DNA from: DAOMOP01 sp035444405
GTDB taxonomy: Bacteria; Pseudomonadota; Gammaproteobacteria; Burkholderiales; Rhodocyclaceae
Length of the DNA: 32,828 bases
Assembly (NCBI GenBank): GCA_035444405.1
Contig: DAOMOP010000019.1
Span: 1 to 32,828, forward strand
Direction: 5' to 3'
Positions 32,606 through 32,828 of this stretch are shown one piece after another. The notes beneath the pieces are model-generated. The model was not told where the DNA came from, did not search any database, and saw only the letters and a list, made by a program, of their open reading frames with translations. The position numbers were made by a program, and so were the translations under genes. Numbering within the stretch: the first letter of the stretch is position 1; every line of letters starts with the position of its first letter.

Positions 32606-32828
32606 CGCCAGCCGCCATCTCGGCACCCCGCTCGACGACACCGACCGGCGCATCATCAATGCCCTGCAGGGCGGCTTTCCGCTCGTGCGCAGACCGTTCG
32701 CGGCCGTCGCACAGCGGCTCGAGCTCGGCGAAAACGAGATCATCGACCGCCTCAAGCGCCTGCTCGAGGCGCGCGTGCTGACCCGCTTCGGGCCGATGTT
32801 CCAGATCGAGCGCATGGGCGGGGCCTTC
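32598..32828 (+). CDS. nirG: Siroheme decarboxylase subunit NirG (N-terminal part, cut by the window)
   Basis: The first 77 residues are present. LDDTDRRIINALQGGFPLVR and the helix-turn-helix-like segment leading to LTRFGPMFQIERMGG are those of the NirG/NirH-type Lrp/AsnC family. GGFPLV and FGPMF favour NirG over NirH. The ATG at 32598 overlaps the nirDL stop by eight bases, indicating coupled translation. The gene runs off the right edge, so length and C-terminal residues cannot be judged. Confidence 0.82.
   Translation, partial: MDDASRHLGTPLDDTDRRIINALQGGFPLVRRPFAAVAQRLELGENEIIDRLKRLLEARVLTRFGPMFQIERMGGAF

Noticed and set aside
1..32828. CRISPR arrays, rRNA genes, integrases or prophage genes
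   Set aside because: I saw no regularly spaced repeats, no rRNA-like sequence and no phage or integrase genes. The only mobile element is the ISAs1-type insertion.

Overview
The window (about 33 kb, high GC) looks like a chromosomal segment of a denitrifying betaproteobacterium. Rhodocyclales of the Thauera/Azoarcus/Aromatoleum kind is my best guess. That rests on the nirC-nirF-nirDL-nirG heme d1 order, an acs locus carrying a CrbS-like kinase, and betaproteobacterial-type cytochrome genes. A run of ten Ns at 26829-26838 shows it is a draft scaffold.

Layout. (1) 1-1407: the 5' part of a tRNA-Ser(GGA) gene and a complete ISAs1-family insertion sequence with 12-bp terminal inverted repeats and a 9-bp target duplication, inserted just past the stop codon of a symporter gene. 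(2) 1409-11298, minus strand: an acetate-utilisation block. It holds acs with a strong terminator, then a small membrane protein, a CrbS-like transporter/histidine kinase, a single-domain response regulator, a degenerate-kinase/DnaQ-type exonuclease fusion and a VC_2705-family sodium:solute symporter. (3) 11562-13094, plus strand: class I fumarase. (4) 13164-21506, minus strand: the most unusual part. It has two divergent heme-copper oxidase subunit I genes, both lacking the active-site cross-linking Tyr. One sits with a CuA subunit II and a small membrane protein. The other sits with a cytochrome b/ferredoxin/MvhD-like fusion, a secreted or anchored subunit and a 61-aa membrane protein. ctaB and a SCO/SenC gene lie between them. 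FNR/DNR-type boxes precede both putative reductase operons at class II spacing. (5) 21907-24701, plus strand: a DUF1566 lipoprotein and two different CtaA/COX15 heme A synthases. (6) 24889-28802: a diheme cytochrome c4, a tRNA-Thr remnant, a small Met/Lys/Glu-rich secreted protein, a TPR protein (with the N gap), a HupE/UreJ-like protein and an intact tRNA-Thr(TGT). (7) 28887-32828: heme d1 and nitrite reductase maturation genes, nirE (minus) divergent from nirC, nirF, nirDL and a truncated nirG (plus).

How it fits together. Regions 4, 5 and 7 read as an anaerobic nitrogen-oxide respiration neighbourhood. Heme d1 is made for cytochrome cd1 nitrite reductase (nirS is not in the window). Heme O/A synthesis and copper delivery serve the heme-copper enzymes, which by their substituted active sites are better candidates for non-canonical nitric oxide reductases than for O2 reductases. 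The strongest novelty candidate is the operon 13164-16902. Its subunit I has Asp where the second His of the CuB His-His pair is expected and Phe at the Tyr position, and it is coupled to a membrane cytochrome b carrying two [4Fe-4S] clusters and an MvhD-like domain. These functional assignments are inference from motifs and context.
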